Positions 10,748-22,237 of a stretch of DNA of 64,000 bases are shown piece after piece. Both the position numbers and the translations under genes were made by a program. This DNA comes from Arenimonas sp. (GTDB taxonomy: Bacteria; Pseudomonadota; Gammaproteobacteria; Xanthomonadales; Xanthomonadaceae): the NCBI GenBank assembly GCA_026398695.1, contig JAPLSJ010000030.1, positions 1-64,000 on the forward strand, in the 5' to 3' direction. Numbering within the stretch: the first letter of the stretch is position 1; each line of letters starts with the position of its first letter. Below the pieces are notes generated by a model. The model saw only the letters and a list, made by a program, of their open reading frames with translations, searched no databases and had not been told where the DNA came from.

Positions 10748-12778
10748 TCACAGGCCGTCCCAGCCCGCGCGCGGCTTGAAGCGGCCGCCGTAGCGGTTGG
10801 CCAGCACGTCCAGGCGCGCCTTGAGCTTGTCGGCGCCCACGGCCTTGATGTGCTGCATCGGGCCGCCGCGGAACGGTGCGAAGCCGGTGCCGAAGATCAC
10901 GCCCGCGTCCAGCAGGTCGGCGTCGGCCACCACGCCGTCGTGCAGGCACGACACCGCTTCGTTGAGCAGCGGCAGGATCAGGCGGTCTTCGAGGTCTTCG
11001 GGCGCCTGGTAGTCCTTGGGCACCTCGGGCTTGATGGCGCGGCCGTTTTCCCACTTGTACAGGCCCTGGCCGTCCTTCTTGCCGCGCTTGCCTTCCTCGA
11101 CCTTGAACGCGTCGGGCAGGGCCTGGCCGTGGAAGTCGGCCATGATCTTGCCGACGCTGGCCGCGACGTCCAGGCCCACGGTGTCCACCAGCTCGATCGG
11201 GCCCATGGGCATGCCGAACTTCAGCGCCACCTTGTCGATCACCGGGCCGGGGATGCCTTCCGAGAACGCGATGATGGCTTCCTGCATGTACGGCGCCAGG
11301 ATGCGGTTGACCAGGAAGCCCGGCGTGCCGGCCACCGGCACCGGCAGCTTGTCGATGGATTTGCAGAACGCGGCGAGGCGGCGCTCGGTTTCCGGGTCCA
11401 GCTGGTCGTGGCGCACGATTTCCACCAGCGGCATCAGCGCCACCGGGTTGAAGTAGTGCAGGCCGGCGAAGCGCGACGGGTCCTTGCGGCCCGCGCGCAG
11501 GTCGGTGAGCGGGATGGACGAGGTGTTGGACACCAGGATCGCGCCCGGCTTGAGCGTCTGCTCGACCCGGGCGAACAGCGCCTGCTTGGCCTCGAGGTTT
11601 TCGAAGATGGCTTCGATCACCAGGTCGGCGTCGGCCACGCCGGCGCCCTCGACGTCGGCCGTGAGGCGGGCCGTCGTGGCGGCGCGCTTGGCCTCGTCCT
11701 TCACCTTCTTGGCAAACAGCGCGGTGGCCCGGTCCATGGCCGGCTGGATGTACTTCATCTCGCGGTCCTGCAGCGTGACCTCGAAGCCGCGCAGTGCACA
11801 CCACGCGGCGATGTCGCCGCCCATCACGCCGGCGCCGACCACGTGCACCTTCTTGATGCCGTGGTCTTTCCCGCCCAGGCCCTTGAGCCGGTCCATCAGG
11901 AAGAACACGCGCACCAGGTTGTGCGCGGTGGGCGTGCCGGCCAGCTTCACCACCGACTTGGCTTCGGCCTTGAGCGCGGCGTGCACCGGCAGGCCGCCGC
12001 TGCGGCGCCAGGTCTCGATCAGCACGAACGGCGCGGGGTAGTGTTCCTTGCGCGCCTTGCGGGCGACCTGCTTGGCCATCTGCGGCGCCAGCACGGCGCG
12101 CGCCAGGCCGGTGTTGGTGGCCCAGGCCAGGAAACGCTGCTTGAACGGGCGCTTCATTCCGCGCTGCGCCAGCTTCACGGCTTCCTCGAGCAGCACGTCG
12201 CGCTCGACCACGCGGTCCACCAGGCCCATCGCCTTGGCCGCCGAGGCCGACAGGCTGCGGCCGGTGAGCATCAGGTCCATCGCGGCGGGAGCGCCGACCA
12301 GGCGCGGCGCACGCACGCTGCCGCCCCAGCCCGGGTAGATGCCGAGCTTGATCTCGGGCAGGCCGATGCGGGTTTTTTCATCGCGGCTGGCGATGCGGTA
12401 GCGGCAGGCCAGGGCGATTTCGGTGCCGCCGCCCATGCAGTGGCCGTGGATCGCGGCCACGGTGGGGCAGCGCAGTTCGGCCAGCTTCTGGAAAGCGAGC
12501 TGGCCGCGGCGGATCCAGTCCTCGACCAGGCCCTTGGCGGCGATTTCCTCGAAGCCCTTGATGTCGGCGCCGGGGATGAAGCCCGCTTCCTTGCCGGAGC
12601 GGATGACGATGCCCTTGGGCAATTCCATGGCGATGCGCTCGATCATGGCTTCGAGCTCGTCGAGCACGCCGCGGGACAGGGCGTTCACGCCCTGGTCGGC
12701 GCGGTCCAGGGTCAGCACCAGGATGCCGTCGGGGCGGCGGTCGGCCTGCCAATGGGCGAGGCGAAGTCCGTCGAACAT
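10748..12778 (-). CDS. Multifunctional fatty acid oxidation protein (enoyl-CoA hydratase/3-hydroxyacyl-CoA dehydrogenase)
   Basis: N-term crotonase HGHCMGGGTEIALACRYRIAS, C-term KVHVVGAGVMGGDIAAWCALRG. Confidence 0.94.
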   Translation of the reverse strand: MFDGLRLAHWQADRRPDGILVLTLDRADQGVNALSRGVLDELEAMIERIAMELPKGIVIRSGKEAGFIPGADIKGFEEIAAKGLVEDWIRRGQLAFQKLAELRCPTVAAIHGHCMGGGTEIALACRYRIASRDEKTRIGLPEIKLGIYPGWGGSVRAPRLVGAPAAMDLMLTGRSLSASAAKAMGLVDRVVERDVLLEEAVKLAQRGMKRPFKQRFLAWATNTGLARAVLAPQMAKQVARKARKEHYPAPFVLIETWRRSGGLPVHAALKAEAKSVVKLAGTPTAHNLVRVFFLMDRLKGLGGKDHGIKKVHVVGAGVMGGDIAAWCALRGFEVTLQDREMKYIQPAMDRATALFAKKVKDEAKRAATTARLTADVEGAGVADADLVIEAIFENLEAKQALFARVEQTLKPGAILVSNTSSIPLTDLRAGRKDPSRFAGLHYFNPVALMPLVEIVRHDQLDPETERRLAAFCKSIDKLPVPVAGTPGFLVNRILAPYMQEAIIAFSEGIPGPVIDKVALKFGMPMGPIELVDTVGLDVAASVGKIMADFHGQALPDAFKVEEGKRGKKDGQGLYKWENGRAIKPEVPKDYQAPEDLEDRLILPLLNEAVSCLHDGVVADADLLDAGVIFGTGFAPFRGGPMQHIKAVGADKLKARLDVLANRYGGRFKPRAGWDGL

Positions 12779-12929
12779 GGCGGTCACCATACGTTGGGGT
12801 AGGGAAGGGAGGACGTATCATCGGGGCAGGACCCCGGGGGGTCAACGCCGGGATTTTCCGGCGAGTGAACTTTCCCCGGCGGCGGATGTCCATGTAGCGG
12901 CCCGGATGGCCGCAGGAGCAGCGGCCCGG

Positions 12930-13523
12930 ATGGGCGACGATCAACTGGACCTGGATCTGGTCAAGCGTGTGCAGGCTGGCGACAACTCGGCGTTCGACCT
13001 GCTGGTGCGAAAGTACCAGCACCGGATCGGCGCGGTGGTGTACCGGTTCGTGCCCGACCATGCCGAGAGCCAGGACGTCACCCAGGAAGCCTTCATCCGC
13101 GCGTACCGCGCGATGGGGAACTTCCGCGGGGATTCGCAGTTCTATACGTGGCTTTACCGGATCGCCGTGAACACCGCCAAGAACCACCTGGTCGCCATGA
13201 AGCGCCGCCCGCCCACGGCGGACATCGCCGCCGAAGACGCCGAGCACCACGCCGGGGCCGGGCGCCTTCACGACCACGACACGCCCGAGCACCAGCTGCT
13301 GCGCCAGGAAATCGAACGCACGGTCAGCGACACCGTCGCCGCCCTGCCCGAGGACCTGCGACAGGCCATCACCCTGCGCGAGGTGGACGGCCGCAGCTAC
13401 GAAGAGATCGCGCAGTTGATGCAGTGCCCGATCGGCACGGTGCGGTCGCGGATCTTCCGCGCCCGCGAGGCGATCGACCGGCAGCTGCGCCCCCTGATGG
13501 ACAACGAGCGAGTGCGACCATGA
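12930..13523 (+). CDS. rpoE: RNA polymerase sigma-E factor (ECF)
   Basis: LDLVKRVQAGDNSAFDLLVRKYQHRIGAVVYRFVPDHAESQDVTQEAFIRAYRAMGNFRGDSQFYTWLYRIAVNTAKNHL. Confidence 0.95.
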   Translation: MGDDQLDLDLVKRVQAGDNSAFDLLVRKYQHRIGAVVYRFVPDHAESQDVTQEAFIRAYRAMGNFRGDSQFYTWLYRIAVNTAKNHLVAMKRRPPTADIAAEDAEHHAGAGRLHDHDTPEHQLLRQEIERTVSDTVAALPEDLRQAITLREVDGRSYEEIAQLMQCPIGTVRSRIFRAREAIDRQLRPLMDNERVRP

Positions 13524-14137
13524 CCGCCATCGACCCCCAGCTCCTCGAGCAACTCAGCGCCTGGATGGACGGCGAACTGCCGGCCGACGAGGCGCGCTTC
13601 CTGCAGCGCCGCCTGCGCAACGACGTGGCCCTCCGCGAGCAGTGGGAGCGCTGGCAGCTGGCCTCCGCCTGCCTGCAGTCCACGCCCGTGCGCGTGATGG
13701 ACGCGGGCCTGGTGGGCCGGGTGTCCGCGGGCATCGCCCAGGCGGCCAACGATTCGCCGGCAGCGCGGCCCCGGTTCGCGTGGCTGGCCTCGGCCGCCGC
13801 GCTGGTGCTTGCGGTGGCGCTGCTGCCCAGGATGGTGGCGATGGACCCGGCGCGTCCGGTGGCGCCGCCTGCCGTGGCGTCGGCCCCGGCCTTGCCCCAG
13901 GTGTCGCCCACGCCCGACGTCGCGGCGCTGCCCGCTCCGCCGATGTCGCCGCTGCCGTCGGTGCGCGATTTCCCGCTTGTCGACAACGGCGGCAAGGCCT
14001 GGCCGCGTTCGCCGCTGCTGGCCGACCCGCTGGCGCGCGACGGGCTGCTGATCCGCAGCGGCGGGCCGCTGCTGCCGATGCGCGGCAGCGAGCCGGCGCC
14101 GCCGAGCGCGCGCGAAGGCGAAGCGGACGCCGAATGA
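13520..14137 (+). CDS. rseA: RseA-like anti-sigma-E factor
   Basis: LSAWMDGELPADEARFLQRRLRNDVALREQWERWQLASACLQS; single TM; ATGA overlap with rpoE. Confidence 0.85.
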   Translation: MTAIDPQLLEQLSAWMDGELPADEARFLQRRLRNDVALREQWERWQLASACLQSTPVRVMDAGLVGRVSAGIAQAANDSPAARPRFAWLASAAALVLAVALLPRMVAMDPARPVAPPAVASAPALPQVSPTPDVAALPAPPMSPLPSVRDFPLVDNGGKAWPRSPLLADPLARDGLLIRSGGPLLPMRGSEPAPPSAREGEADAE

Positions 14138-14173
14138 TGCACATCGCCATGCCGGCGCCCGCCGCGGGGCACC

Positions 14174-14626
14174 GTGGCTGAGCGCGACGTCGAAGTGAGC
14201 GCCAACGACGCCGGCCAGCTGCGCCTTCGCCTGTTGGGCAGCGCCTGCGACGGCTGCGCGGGCGGCTGCGCCGGTCGCTGCAACCTGTTCGCCACCGACC
14301 AGGCCGGTGAATTCGCCATGGCCGCGCCGCCGGGCCTGCCGGTAGTCCCTGGCGAGCGCCTGCGCCTTTGCCTTGACGATGCCAGCCTGCGCCGCGCCGC
14401 CTGGCGGGGTTACGGGCTCGCCTGGCTGGGCCTGCTGGCGGGCGCGGGCCTGGGCTTCGGAGTCGGCCAACTGTGGGGCCGCCATGGCGACGTGCTGACC
14501 CTGGTGGGCCTGCTGGCCGGAACCTTCGCGGCCGTGCAATCGTCCAAACGCCACTTGCCCGAATCGCGCCTGCAGCGGCCGGGCACCCCGTCTTCCACTG
14601 TCCCAAGCCCGAGTGATCGCCCATGA
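14174..14626 (+). CDS. SoxR-reducing system protein RseC-like
   Basis: N-terminal Cys cluster GSACDGCAGGCAGRCNLF followed by two TM segments. Confidence 0.75.
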   Translation: MAERDVEVSANDAGQLRLRLLGSACDGCAGGCAGRCNLFATDQAGEFAMAAPPGLPVVPGERLRLCLDDASLRRAAWRGYGLAWLGLLAGAGLGFGVGQLWGRHGDVLTLVGLLAGTFAAVQSSKRHLPESRLQRPGTPSSTVPSPSDRP

Positions 14627-16071
14627 CACCGACCTCCATCCGCGCCGCCGCCCTCGCCATCGCGCTGCTGGTGCCCGCCGTGCACGCGCAGGCGCCCTCG
14701 GTGGCGGAGGCCCCGCTGGTGAGCCTTCCCGACTTCACCCAGTTGGTGGAAAGAGCCGGGCCGGCCGTGGTCAACATCGAAGCCACCAGCGGCGCCCAGG
14801 TGGTGGCGGGCGACGAGCCGGCCCAGGGCGCCGAGCCACAGCCCGAGGAGGTGCCGGAGATCTTCCGCCGGTTCTTCGGCCAGCCGGGCCAGCCCGGCGG
14901 CCCCGGCCCGCGCGGCGGCGTGTCCCAGGGCACGGGCTTCCTGATTTCCCAGGATGGTTACGTGCTCACCAACCACCACGTGGTGGCGGGTGCGGACGAG
15001 ATCGTGGTGAAGCTCGACGACCGCAATGAACTCAAGGCCAGGCTGGTGGGCAGCGATCCGCTCTCGGACATCGCCCTGCTCAAGGTCGAAGGCAAGGGGC
15101 TGCCGGTGCTGCGCATCGGTGATTCACGCAACCTCAAGCCGGGCCAGTGGGTGGTGGCGATCGGCTCCCCGTTCGGCTTCGACCATTCGGTGACGGCGGG
15201 CGTGGTGAGCGGCGTGGGACGCCGCAGCCTCGACCCCAGCCAGCAGTACGTGCCCTTCATCCAGACCGACGTGGCCATCAACCGCGGCAACTCCGGCGGC
15301 CCGCTGCTCAATACCCGCGGCGAAGTGGTGGGCGTGAATTCGCAGATCTTCTCCAACTCCGGCGGCTACATGGGCGTGAGCTTCGCCATTCCGATCGAAG
15401 TGGCCATGAACGCGGTGCGCCAGCTGCGCGACACCGGCAAGGTCGTGCGCGGCCAGCTGGGCGTGCGCATCCAGGACGTGACGCGGGAGCGCCTGGCCGA
15501 GCTGGGGCTGGACCGCCCGGCCGGCGCCTTCGTGGACTCGGTGGAGAACGGCAGCGCCGCCGCGCGCGCCGGCATCCGCCCCGGCGACGTGATCACCGGC
15601 TTCAACGGCCGCGCCATCGGCCGCGCGGCCGACCTGCCGCCCCTGGTGGGCGTGATGCCGCCGGGCAGCCGCGCCACGGTCGGGCTCATCCGCAACCGCA
15701 AGCCGCTGGACGTGGTGGTCACCCTGTCCGCGCTGGATGCGGCGTCGCTGCAGGCCAACGGGCCTGCGGCGCCGGCCGCGCCTGCGGCGGGCAATCCGCT
15801 GGGCGTGGTGGTGGAACCCCTGGACGCCGCCGCCCGGGCCGAACGGGGCCTGCCGGCCGGCGAAGGCGTGCTGGTGAGCCGGGTGGTGGGCCTGGCCGCG
15901 CGCCGCGCCGGGCTGGCGCCGGGCGACGTCATCCTGCAGGTGGGCCGCGCCAGCGTGGGCTCGGTGGCCGGTTTCGACGCCGCCGTGGCCGGGTTCAAGC
16001 CCGGTGACGAGGTGCGCCTGCTGGTGCGCAACGCCCGCAGCACGGGCTTCGTGACCTTCACGCTGCGCTGA
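14623..16071 (+). CDS. Periplasmic Do-family serine protease (DegP/MucD-like)
   Basis: GTGFLISQDGYVLTNHHVV, INRGNSGGPLLN; two PDZ-like regions. Confidence 0.95.
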   Translation: MTPTSIRAAALAIALLVPAVHAQAPSVAEAPLVSLPDFTQLVERAGPAVVNIEATSGAQVVAGDEPAQGAEPQPEEVPEIFRRFFGQPGQPGGPGPRGGVSQGTGFLISQDGYVLTNHHVVAGADEIVVKLDDRNELKARLVGSDPLSDIALLKVEGKGLPVLRIGDSRNLKPGQWVVAIGSPFGFDHSVTAGVVSGVGRRSLDPSQQYVPFIQTDVAINRGNSGGPLLNTRGEVVGVNSQIFSNSGGYMGVSFAIPIEVAMNAVRQLRDTGKVVRGQLGVRIQDVTRERLAELGLDRPAGAFVDSVENGSAAARAGIRPGDVITGFNGRAIGRAADLPPLVGVMPPGSRATVGLIRNRKPLDVVVTLSALDAASLQANGPAAPAAPAAGNPLGVVVEPLDAAARAERGLPAGEGVLVSRVVGLAARRAGLAPGDVILQVGRASVGSVAGFDAAVAGFKPGDEVRLLVRNARSTGFVTFTLR

Positions 16072-16159
16072 GGCGCCCGCGGGCATCGCCCGCCCCGGTT
16101 CGTCGATGACGGGCCGGGGCAGGGGGGCTGTGCGATAATCGACGGTTTACAGCTTCGCA

Positions 16160-17971
<1,812 letters not shown>

Positions 17972-18000
17972 GCGGCCCCCGCCGCGAGGACTCCGTACGC

Positions 18001-18819
18001 GTGAAAATCGATCTTGCCCTCATCCTGACTGCACTGGCCGCTCTCACCGGCCTGGTCTGGCTGCTCGACAGCCTGCTGTTCGCCCGCAAGCGCAAGCTGA
18101 TGCAGGGGGAGGGCGAAGACGTGGTGGACCCGGTGGTCGTGGAGTACGCCAAGTCGCTCTTCCCCATCATCTTCCTGGTGCTGGGCCTGCGCAGCTTCGT
18201 CGCCGAGCCCTTCCGCATCCCGTCGTCCTCGATGATGCCGACCCTGCTGGTGGGCGACTTCATCCTGGTCAACAAGTTCAGCTACGGCCTGCGGCTGCCG
18301 GTGCTCAACAACAAGGTCGTGTCGCTGGGTGAGCCCGAGCGTGGCGACGTGGTGGTGTTCCGCTACCCGGGCATGGGCAGCGAAGACCCGCTCAAGGGCC
18401 AGGACTACATCAAGCGCGTGGTTGGCCTGCCGGGCGACCGGATCTCGTTCTCCAACCAGACGCTGTACATCAACGACGAAGCCGTGGCCAAGCGCCCGGT
18501 GGGTGCCTATGTCGGGACCGGCAAGGGGCGGGAAATGACCGGCGCCACGCTGCTGGAGAACCAGCTGCCCGGCCAGGCCCACCAGATCCTGCAGGCCTCG
18601 CCCTACGGCGACATGAAGCTGCAGGGCAACTGGACGGTGCCCGAGGGCAGCTATTTCGTGATGGGCGACAACCGGGACCACAGTTCCGACAGCCGCGTCT
18701 GGGGCTTCGTGCCCGAGGACGCCCTGGTGGGCAAGGCGTTCCTGGTCTGGCTCAACTGCGAGGGCTGGTTCTGCAGCGGGGCGTTTGACTACACCCGGAT
18801 TGGCGATACCATCCGCTGA
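18001..18819 (+). CDS. lepB: Signal peptidase I
   Basis: GTG start; FVAEPFRIPSSSMMPTLLVGDFILVNKFSYG; GDNRDHSSDSRVWGFVP. Confidence 0.97.
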   Translation: MKIDLALILTALAALTGLVWLLDSLLFARKRKLMQGEGEDVVDPVVVEYAKSLFPIIFLVLGLRSFVAEPFRIPSSSMMPTLLVGDFILVNKFSYGLRLPVLNNKVVSLGEPERGDVVVFRYPGMGSEDPLKGQDYIKRVVGLPGDRISFSNQTLYINDEAVAKRPVGAYVGTGKGREMTGATLLENQLPGQAHQILQASPYGDMKLQGNWTVPEGSYFVMGDNRDHSSDSRVWGFVPEDALVGKAFLVWLNCEGWFCSGAFDYTRIGDTIR

Positions 18820-18843
18820 ACGTTCAACCAAGGGGAAAAGGCA

Positions 18844-19224
18844 ATGGAACGCAAGCAGAAAGGCATCACGCTGATGAGTTTCCTCATCGTGCTGGTCGTC
18901 CTGGGCTTTTTCGCCCTGATGGCGATGAAGCTCTTCCCGATGTACAGCGAGTACAACAACCTCAAGGGCGCGATGAATGAATTCGCCGCCACGCCCAACG
19001 CCGCCAGCATGACCCCGCAGCAGATCTTCGCCAGCCTCGAGAGGCGGTTCGACGTCGCCTATGTCTCGAGCGTCGGCAAGGAACACATCAAGGTGATCCG
19101 CGCGGGTCGCGGCGCCCAGCTCAACGTGACCTACGAGGTCCGTCGCGAGCTGTTCGCCAACCTCGACGTCGTCGGCAAGTTCAACTACACCGTCGAGCTC
19201 AACGGCACGGCTTCGGGTGGCTGA
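18844..19224 (+). CDS. DUF4845 domain-containing protein
   Basis: [44 protein letters not shown]; located between lepB and rnc. Confidence 0.88.
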   Translation: MERKQKGITLMSFLIVLVVLGFFALMAMKLFPMYSEYNNLKGAMNEFAATPNAASMTPQQIFASLERRFDVAYVSSVGKEHIKVIRAGRGAQLNVTYEVRRELFANLDVVGKFNYTVELNGTASGG

Positions 19225-19873
19225 CAGGATCGCGCACCGTTTCGGGACGCCTGAACTGCTGCGCACTGCCCTCAGGCACCGCAGCGCCGGGACGCCCAAC
19301 AACGAGCGACTGGAATTCCTTGGCGACGCACTGGTCAACCTGGTCGTCGCCGAGGCGCTGCACGAACGCTGGCCCAAGGCCGACGAAGGCACGCTGACCC
19401 GGGCCCGCGCCAGCCTGGTGCGGGAATCCGCGCTGGCCGAGCTGGCGCGCCAGCTGGAGCTGGGCCCCCGCATCGAATTGGGGCCGGGCGAAATGAAGAG
19501 CGGCGGCCACCGCCGCGACTCCATCCTCGCCGACGCGCTTGAAGCGGTCGTGGCCGCCATCCACCTCGACGCCGGCTTTGAAACCTGCCGCAGCGTGGTG
19601 ATGCCCTGGTTCGAGCCGATGATCGCCGAGCTGCCGACCGGCAAGGCCGACAAGGACCCCAAGACCCGCCTGCAGGAATGGCTGCAGGGCCGCCAGCTGC
19701 CGCGGCCCACCTATCGCCTGGTCGAATCGCGCGGCGACGACCATGCCCGCATCTTCCTGGTCAGCTGCGAGACCACCGACCCCATCCACGCCGAGCTGGC
19801 CGAGGCCGCCTCGCTGCGCGTCGCCGAACAGCTGGCGGCCGAACGCCTGCTGGCGAAACTGGAGAAGAAGTGA
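19217..19873 (+). CDS. rnc: Ribonuclease III
   Basis: [41 protein letters not shown] signature. Confidence 0.97.
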   Translation: MADRIAHRFGTPELLRTALRHRSAGTPNNERLEFLGDALVNLVVAEALHERWPKADEGTLTRARASLVRESALAELARQLELGPRIELGPGEMKSGGHRRDSILADALEAVVAAIHLDAGFETCRSVVMPWFEPMIAELPTGKADKDPKTRLQEWLQGRQLPRPTYRLVESRGDDHARIFLVSCETTDPIHAELAEAASLRVAEQLAAERLLAKLEKK

Positions 19874-20781
19874 ACACCGTTCCCCCGACCGACCCCGCGT
19901 TCCGCGCCGGCACCATTGCCGTGCTTGGCCGCCCGAACGTGGGCAAGTCCACCCTGATCAATGCGCTGGTGGGCGCCAAGGTGAGCATCGTCTCGCCGCG
20001 GCCGCAGACCACCCGCCACCGCCTGCTCGGCATCGCCAGCTTCCCCGAAGGGCAGCTGCTGCTGGTGGACACGCCCGGCATCCACGGCCAGCAGAAGCGC
20101 GCGATGAACCGCATGATGAACCGCGCCGCCCGCGGCGCCGTCGAAGGCGTGGACGCCGCGATGCTGGTGATCGAGGCGGGCCGCTGGACCGACGACGACG
20201 CCCTGGCGTACCAGGCCCTGAAGAACTCCGGCGTGCCGTGCGTGCTGGTGATCAACAAGGTGGACAAGTTCCCGGACAAGGGTGCGCTGCTGCCGTTCAT
20301 GGCCGAAGTGACCAAGGACCGCGAATTCACCTCGGTCTACCCGCTGTCGGCGCTGAAGAAGCGCGGCCTCGACGGCCTGGTGAAGACGCTGATGAAGCTG
20401 GTGCCGGAAGCCGAGGCGATGTACCCCGACGACGAGATCACCGACCGCAGCGAGCGCTTCCTGGCCGGCGAGCTGGTGCGCGAGCAGCTGATGACCCGCC
20501 TGGGCGAAGAGCTGCCGTACTCGGCCACGGTGGAGATCGAGAAGTTCGAACTCGACGGCGAGATGCTGCGCATCGCGGCCGTGGTGTGGGTGGAGCGCGA
20601 GGGGCAGAAGCCGATCGTGATCGGCAAGGGCGGCGAGCGGCTCAAGGCCATCAGCACCGGTGCCCGCATCGGCATGGAGAAGCTGTTCGGCCGCAAGGTC
20701 TTCCTGGAAACCTGGTGCCGCGTGCGCGAGGGCTGGTCGGACGACGAGGCCGCGCTGCGCCGTTTCGGCTATTCGGACTGA
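19870..20781 (+). CDS. era: GTPase Era
   Basis: [41 protein letters not shown]-terminus. Confidence 0.98.
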   Translation: MNTVPPTDPAFRAGTIAVLGRPNVGKSTLINALVGAKVSIVSPRPQTTRHRLLGIASFPEGQLLLVDTPGIHGQQKRAMNRMMNRAARGAVEGVDAAMLVIEAGRWTDDDALAYQALKNSGVPCVLVINKVDKFPDKGALLPFMAEVTKDREFTSVYPLSALKKRGLDGLVKTLMKLVPEAEAMYPDDEITDRSERFLAGELVREQLMTRLGEELPYSATVEIEKFELDGEMLRIAAVVWVEREGQKPIVIGKGGERLKAISTGARIGMEKLFGRKVFLETWCRVREGWSDDEAALRRFGYSD

Positions 20782-20821
20782 CGTGGGCCTGCGCCAGCCG
20801 GTGCGCGCGGGCTGACCCGGC

Positions 20822-21535
20822 GTGCGTATCGAAGCCCAGCCGGCGTTCGTGCTGCATGCGCGGCCCTGGCGCGAGACCAGCCTGATCGTGGAGCTGTTGA
20901 CGCGTGACCACGGCCGCGTGGCCGTGATCGCGCGCGGCGTGCAGGGCGCCAAGCGCCACCCTCTGCGCGCCGCGCTGCAGCCGCTGCAGTGGCTGCGCGT
21001 GGACTTCCTGCCGCGCGGCGAGCTGGCCCGGCTGATCCAGGCCGAGGCGCTGGACGCCGCGCCGATGCTGCAGGGCGAGGCGCTGATGGCCGCCTTCTAC
21101 CTCAACGAACTGCTGCTGCGGCTGCTGCCCCGGCAGGACCCCGCGCCCGCGCTGTTCGAGCGCTATGCCCAAGTGCGGCAGGCCCTGGCCGAGCCCGGGC
21201 CGCTGGCCTGGACGCTGCGCCGCTTCGAGCGCGACCTGCTGGAGCTGCTGGGCTACGGCCTGCCGCTCGACCAGGGCGAAGATGGCGTCCGGCTGGACCC
21301 GGCGGGACGCTACCGGCTCGACCCCGAGCTGGGGCCGGTGCGCGACCGTGCGCACGATGCCGGGTCCACCAGCGGCGCGGCGCTGCTGGCGCTGGCCGAC
21401 GACCGCCTGCCGCCGCCCGAGCAGCTGGCCGAGCTGCGCGCGGCGCTGCGCGGCGTGCTGCAAAGCCACCTGGGCCCGCAGAAGCTCAAGTCATGGGGCC
21501 TGCTGTCGGAGCTGGCCCGCATCAGCAAGCCCTGA
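20822..21535 (+). CDS. recO: DNA repair protein RecO
   Basis: QPAFVLHARPWRETSLIVELLTRDHGRVAVIARGVQGAKR. Confidence 0.94.
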   Translation: MRIEAQPAFVLHARPWRETSLIVELLTRDHGRVAVIARGVQGAKRHPLRAALQPLQWLRVDFLPRGELARLIQAEALDAAPMLQGEALMAAFYLNELLLRLLPRQDPAPALFERYAQVRQALAEPGPLAWTLRRFERDLLELLGYGLPLDQGEDGVRLDPAGRYRLDPELGPVRDRAHDAGSTSGAALLALADDRLPPPEQLAELRAALRGVLQSHLGPQKLKSWGLLSELARISKP

Positions 21536-22198
21536 CCCGCCCACCAGCGCCCGGGCCTGCGACTGGAAGGCCGCCTGGGCGGCCACGTCCTGTGGCCCGC
21601 GCGACAGCGCGTGCACGGCCTGCAGCAGCGCCGGCGCGCCGACGAAGCCGCAGCTGGCCTTGAGCCGGTGCAGCTGCGACTGGGCCCGCGCCAGGTCGCC
21701 CCGTGCGATGGCGCTGGCGATGTCGCCCGCCTGGTCCGGGAGCTCGGCCAGGAACAGCGTGCCCAGGGCATCCACGGCCGGCTGGCTGCCGCCCAGCGCG
21801 GTGAGCGCCGCGGCGTCATCCCAGGCCTGCGCCGGAGGCAGCCATTCCCGAACGGCGCGCTGCAGCTCCGCCGCCGTCACCGGCTTGGCCAGCACGCGCA
21901 GGAAGCCGGCGCGGCGCAGCCTCTCGAGTGCCTCGGGCTGGTCACCGGCCGTCAGCGCCAGGGCGGGAACGTCGAGCCCGCGCCGGCGAAGCTCCTGCAG
22001 CAGCTCGCCGCCGTTGCCGTCGGGCAGCTGGGCATCGAACAGCCAGAGCGCCTGGCCCGCGTCCGCCAGCCGGCGGGCGGCCGCGAGCGTGCCGGCGTGC
22101 ACCACCTCGGCCGGCAGGCCAAGCAAGGCCTGGCGCAGGAACACGGCGCTCACCGGGTCGTCCTCGAGCAGCAGCAAGCGCGGGTTCATCGCGGCCAT
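21491..22198 (-). CDS. Response regulator receiver plus Hpt phosphotransfer domain
   Basis: MAAMNPRLLLLEDDPVSAVFLRQ...LWLFDAQLPDGNGGEL; C-term HRLKASCGFVGAPAL Hpt-like. Confidence 0.85.
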   Translation of the reverse strand: MAAMNPRLLLLEDDPVSAVFLRQALLGLPAEVVHAGTLAAARRLADAGQALWLFDAQLPDGNGGELLQELRRRGLDVPALALTAGDQPEALERLRRAGFLRVLAKPVTAAELQRAVREWLPPAQAWDDAAALTALGGSQPAVDALGTLFLAELPDQAGDIASAIARGDLARAQSQLHRLKASCGFVGAPALLQAVHALSRGPQDVAAQAAFQSQARALVGGSGLADAGQLRQQAP

Positions 22199-22237
22199 CG
22201 TTCCATCGGTCCCACCAAAAACACCTATGCTGGCAGC

